NCBI RefSeq assembly: GCF_963169125.1
Contig: NC_084800.1
Span: 144,766,397-144,830,396, forward strand
Origin: Humulus lupulus
Lineage: Eukaryota > Streptophyta > Magnoliopsida > Rosales > Cannabaceae
Direction of reading: 5' to 3'
Length of the DNA: 64,000 bases
The notes beneath the pieces were generated by a model. The model was not told where the DNA came from. It did not search any database and was given only the letters and a program-made list of their open reading frames with translations. The position numbers and the translations under genes were made by a program. This document shows positions 60,865-64,000 of the stretch, one piece after another; position 1 is the stretch's first letter; every line of letters starts with the position of its first letter.

Positions 60865-60871
60865 GTATAAA
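60865..60871 (+). promoter_or_regulatory. TATA box for the antisense gene of the third Tat-like element
   Basis: GTATAAAAC about 140 bases before the first ATG (61003) and about 370 bases inside the LTR, as in elements A and B. A spliced leader is likely: GTAAGT at 61097 and TTGTTTCAG ending at 61513. Confidence 0.55.
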
Positions 60872-61002
60872 ACTTTGAGAACCGCCTCTCAGAAATCATT
60901 TTTAGCATTCAAAATCCAAAAACCTCAGAACCTTCAAAACCTATCTTTCCCTTCACTTCCTTGTTTCCCAATTTTCTCATTTTTTGAGTTTCCATTGCCC
61001 TA

Positions 61003-64000
61003 GATGGCTGGCGGGAATCATCATACTTCTGGTGAGACAGCAAACCGTTTTTCAAAGTCCGAATGCACTTCATCACTTACAAGCATTTCAGTTTGAGTAA
61101 GTTTCACTTTTGTCTCCTGTTTGGCTTTGAGCATATTTTTGAATTCTGTTGAGGGTTTTAGGCGCATATCTAGGATTTTGATTTTTTTCTTTTGCACTTA
61201 AGAGGTCATTTGAGCCTCTTTTAGACCCTTTTGGGCACATTTTGATGTTAAAAATGGTCAAAATGGCCCCCTACGCTCTGTATACAACTTTTCGCATTCA
61301 TGGACATCCGACCAGAATCTGGAAAATTCCCAGATTTTGGTGATGCTCATAATTTCCTGTGGTGATTTTTGGTGGCCATCCTTTGGACCCAAAGACACCC
61401 CAGTCCCTTTAGAAGTTTTCCTTCTCATCTTCTCGAGTAGTAGTCTTAGGGGTTCTTGTCCTTGGCCTATTTTCTTCGGGTCATGACGCTAACTTCTTAG
61501 TTTCTTGTTTCAGATGTCCTAGAAGCTTCAACAAATACACCAGCAGGCGTTCTATATGTTTGACTTTGATATACTAGAGATGGCTTGAGAAGAAGGAAGA
61601 CTCCCTGAGAAGAGAAAACAGACGGAGAGTAGTCAGGCTCTCGTGCTAAGGGAAGATAACCCCCCAACGACGAAGAGGCCTCTCCAACACAGGCTCTTAG
61701 AGGAAGAGGTGAACTCGGCCCTCAACTTAGACACCAAGGAGATTTGGATAGGATTGTAACCCACCATGGGGTGGAGACCACTGTGATGTGGGTGCACCTG
61801 TCTCGGGAGGACGAGAGAGCGCATGAGAGCGTCCACGACCTTGGGGCCTGGAGTGTGTCTCTTCTCCAAGCTGGTGCAACTTTTCCATTGCACAAGTACC
61901 ATGTTGAATTTTTGAAGTTCGTTGGCATAGCTCCATTCCATCTATCCCCAAACAGATATCGGGTGCTAGCCAGGCTATATGTTTTGTACAAGATGCAGAA
62001 CTGGCCCGCTCCTTCTCCAGCTGAGATATTATACATCTACAGCTTCTGACTGTGCCCGAAGAAGGACGAGCGGGATGAGTACTATACGCTGATGAAGCAT
62101 ATGCACCCAGGGATGAAGTACAAGGTCTTGTGCGACAACAAGAACCACGCAACAGACTACAAGGACCATTTCTTATGGACAAGTGGCTTCCCCACGCGGA
62201 CAAACTTGACTCTTCTCCTAGACTTCACCAGGGTTGGTAAGTGTTACTTCTCAGGTTATTCAATTTATTAGTCATCCACTTGTAGTTGCTCCTCAGTCTC
62301 AACTATTTCTTTTCAGGTCCCTTCCGCTGCACACCTTTCGTTGACGCCTACAACGAAAGGTTAAGAAAATGAATGCACTACTTGAGGAAGAGATGAATCT
62401 AGGTTTCCTCATCACTGAAGCCCATCTTCAATAGTACGACCTGCTTCAGGAGGATCAAAGGATAAGCTCCATGGCCCTCACCAGCTTTCATGACTCGAAG
62501 AAATCACTTAACGAGGCGAGGCTCCACATGTGGTATATCGCGATGAAGGCCCAATACGAGTATGAACAACGTCTTCGTGATGAGCATATAGAGAGTGTAC
62601 TCGTGATCCAAGCTGCCACGGAGGCGACAAAAGATGAGGAGCTTGAAGTTGAGCTCGAGGCTGGGATTGAATCATCCTCCGTGCCTTAAGGGAAATCCCC
62701 AATAGTTGTTAACTACGCCCGTCACTTGGGAAAGGGAACTAGTCTTGACCACTCCTTATTCTCACCATCACTCCTTGAGTGTGGGCAAGTTTCAGAACGT
62801 CCTTGCACTGACGAGGAGTACCATGACTACCAAGACTTTATTGACAATTTTCTCCGCCACCCAAAGAGGAGGAAGCACCCCCAAGGGTTCGTGCCTCTGG
62901 ACGAGGTGACATCCATGCACGCAATATGGTTTTGTCAATACGACACCATCACAACATAGGAGATGGGCCGAATCGTTCGTGAGTTTGCCCATTCTGCTCT
63001 TCACCCGGAGGAGCCTTATCGTGCTGGGGCTCTAGAGGATATTTATTTTGTGTCTTGCATGCATGTTTGTTTTTATAGATAGATTCCTTTCTTTTCTTCT
63101 GAAGACTTACCTTATATGTTTATTTGTGCAGAAAGCGTGGGCCTGTCCGACTTGATTAGGCAGAAGAGCCAGAGGATGATGGGGCCCTCTCAAATAGACA
63201 CCCCAGAGGCGTCGACTGTGGTGCCCCTACTCTTGATGTCCATGCCTTTGGAGACGGATCCTGCAGTCTCGGAAGCTGCTCCGTTGGCCAATCCTCTGAG
63301 GCCAACGGTTACTGAAGATTTCATTGACCTCGAGGTCTCCCCTCTCGGAAGGGAGAAGAAATCCCTTCTAGGATGTTTGACTGTTCTTTGTTTAGGACAC
63401 CTTGCCTAGTGGTCTTTCCTGATCACTTTGAGGGAGAAGACCTGGAAAAGCATAGACGGGTAGGTGAGTACTTTAACACTTGTCTTGACGAAGGCAACGA
63501 GGATTTCAAAGTCCTCGCAGAGTACCTGCAGGAAGACAGACCATAGGGTCCGGTTGCTCCACCTAGCCGCAAGGAGCTGGAGCCTCTACTCGTGGGGAGA
63601 GTCGGAGAAAGGACGACCCCACTCGTCACGGAGTTGCTCCAGGGATTGGCAAGGTCCTTGTGCGACATGCCCTTCTGCACCTTCGCTCGTTGTGGCAGTG
63701 ACAATGAGATCTCGTTGACATCTGCCACTCGCCACATCTCCTTGAGGGTATGGCTCAAAAATCTTTACCTCCCCTTTTTGTTTGTCTCAATTCTTCATCG
63801 AGCTAACAATTATTTTTTTGGTGCAGAATGCGACCTTCAACAAATGGCTCGAGGACATTGTGACCATGAGGTCGTTCGAGCTGAAGGAGCTTCGAGAAGA
63901 GATGGCTCAACTCAAGGAGACTGCGATCCCATTGGCAGAGCACTCGCTACTCCAGAAGGACTTGGAGGATCTCAAGGCTCGTGCCTTAGAGTTGGAGACT
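61003..64000 (+). pseudogene. Antisense, intron-containing gene of the third Tat-like element, cut by the window end
   Basis: The coding ATG is either 61003 (MAGGNHHTSG) or, more likely, 61514 just after an acceptor. The domain shared with element A's antisense gene is clear: GIAPFHLSPNRYRVLARLYV then LYKMQNWPAPSPAEIL (61925-62040), and DYKDHFLWTSGF (62155), which matches the FMSTGF stretch in element B. A donor GTAAGT at 62237 and a TTTTCAG acceptor before 62317 mark an intron; another acceptor ends at 63131 (TTTGTGCAG) and one at 63826 (TTGGTGCAG). The last part, from 63827, is a coiled coil (LEDIVTMRSFELKELREEMA) like exon 4 of elements A and B. Stops (61520, 61586, 62047, 62434) and frame changes near 61740 and 62368 break it. 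Function unknown. Confidence 0.65.

Overview
This is plant nuclear heterochromatin, almost certainly from a eudicot, built nearly entirely from nested retrotransposons. Non-TE sequence is AT-rich and has no intact host gene. I see no rRNA, tRNA, CRISPR or prokaryotic-style genes. LTR style (long GC-islet Tekay-type LTRs next to Tat-type elements) would fit a Rosales genome such as hop or cannabis, but that is an impression and not shown by the sequence.

Layout. 1-4872 is the right part of a long Tekay/Del-like LTR, itself split by two solo LTRs (422-1035 and 2127-4464). It is followed by a tRNA-iMet type primer-binding site and a decayed gag (5385-6460) that is cut off by reverse-oriented, apparently chimeric LTR material (6461-9646). 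After a short AT-rich spacer come a Mutator-like MITE (9933-10311) and a 2.15-kb solo LTR (10375-12524). 12744-36231 is a Tat-lineage Ty3/gypsy element (called A, minus strand). A second Tat-lineage element (called B, plus strand, 18666-30482) sits inside its integrase region, with a perfect ACCAG target duplication. 36232-38020 is a short segment that appears to have been inverted by recombination between A's LTR and an opposite solo LTR (38021-38615). 38616-46273 is AT-rich and holds a fragment resembling a plant acyl-protein thioesterase gene and a large inverted-repeat element. 46274-60128 is the ORF1 of a LINE, split by a full-length Ty1/copia element (46654-56615) and by a solo LTR with a perfect ATAAT duplication (57285-59665). 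From about 60131 to the window end is the 3' end of a third Tat-like element (minus strand).

How the parts work together. A and B each encode a single-frame gag-protease-RT-RNase H-integrase polyprotein, broken only by in-frame stops and with no frameshift that I can find. Each also carries a second, intron-containing gene on the opposite strand, between integrase and the 3' LTR, with its own TATA box; the third element has the same antisense gene. Polyprotein and antisense gene are convergent. Most premature stops in all elements can be explained by C-to-T change at CAG, CGA or TGG codons, as expected for long-methylated DNA. No element here looks able to move by itself.

The points most worth a second look are the swapped target-site duplications that reveal an inversion, the antisense spliced gene shared by three elements, the 119-bp tandem array where polyprotein and antisense gene converge, and the GC-rich motif cassettes embedded at one fixed place in the Tekay-type LTRs.
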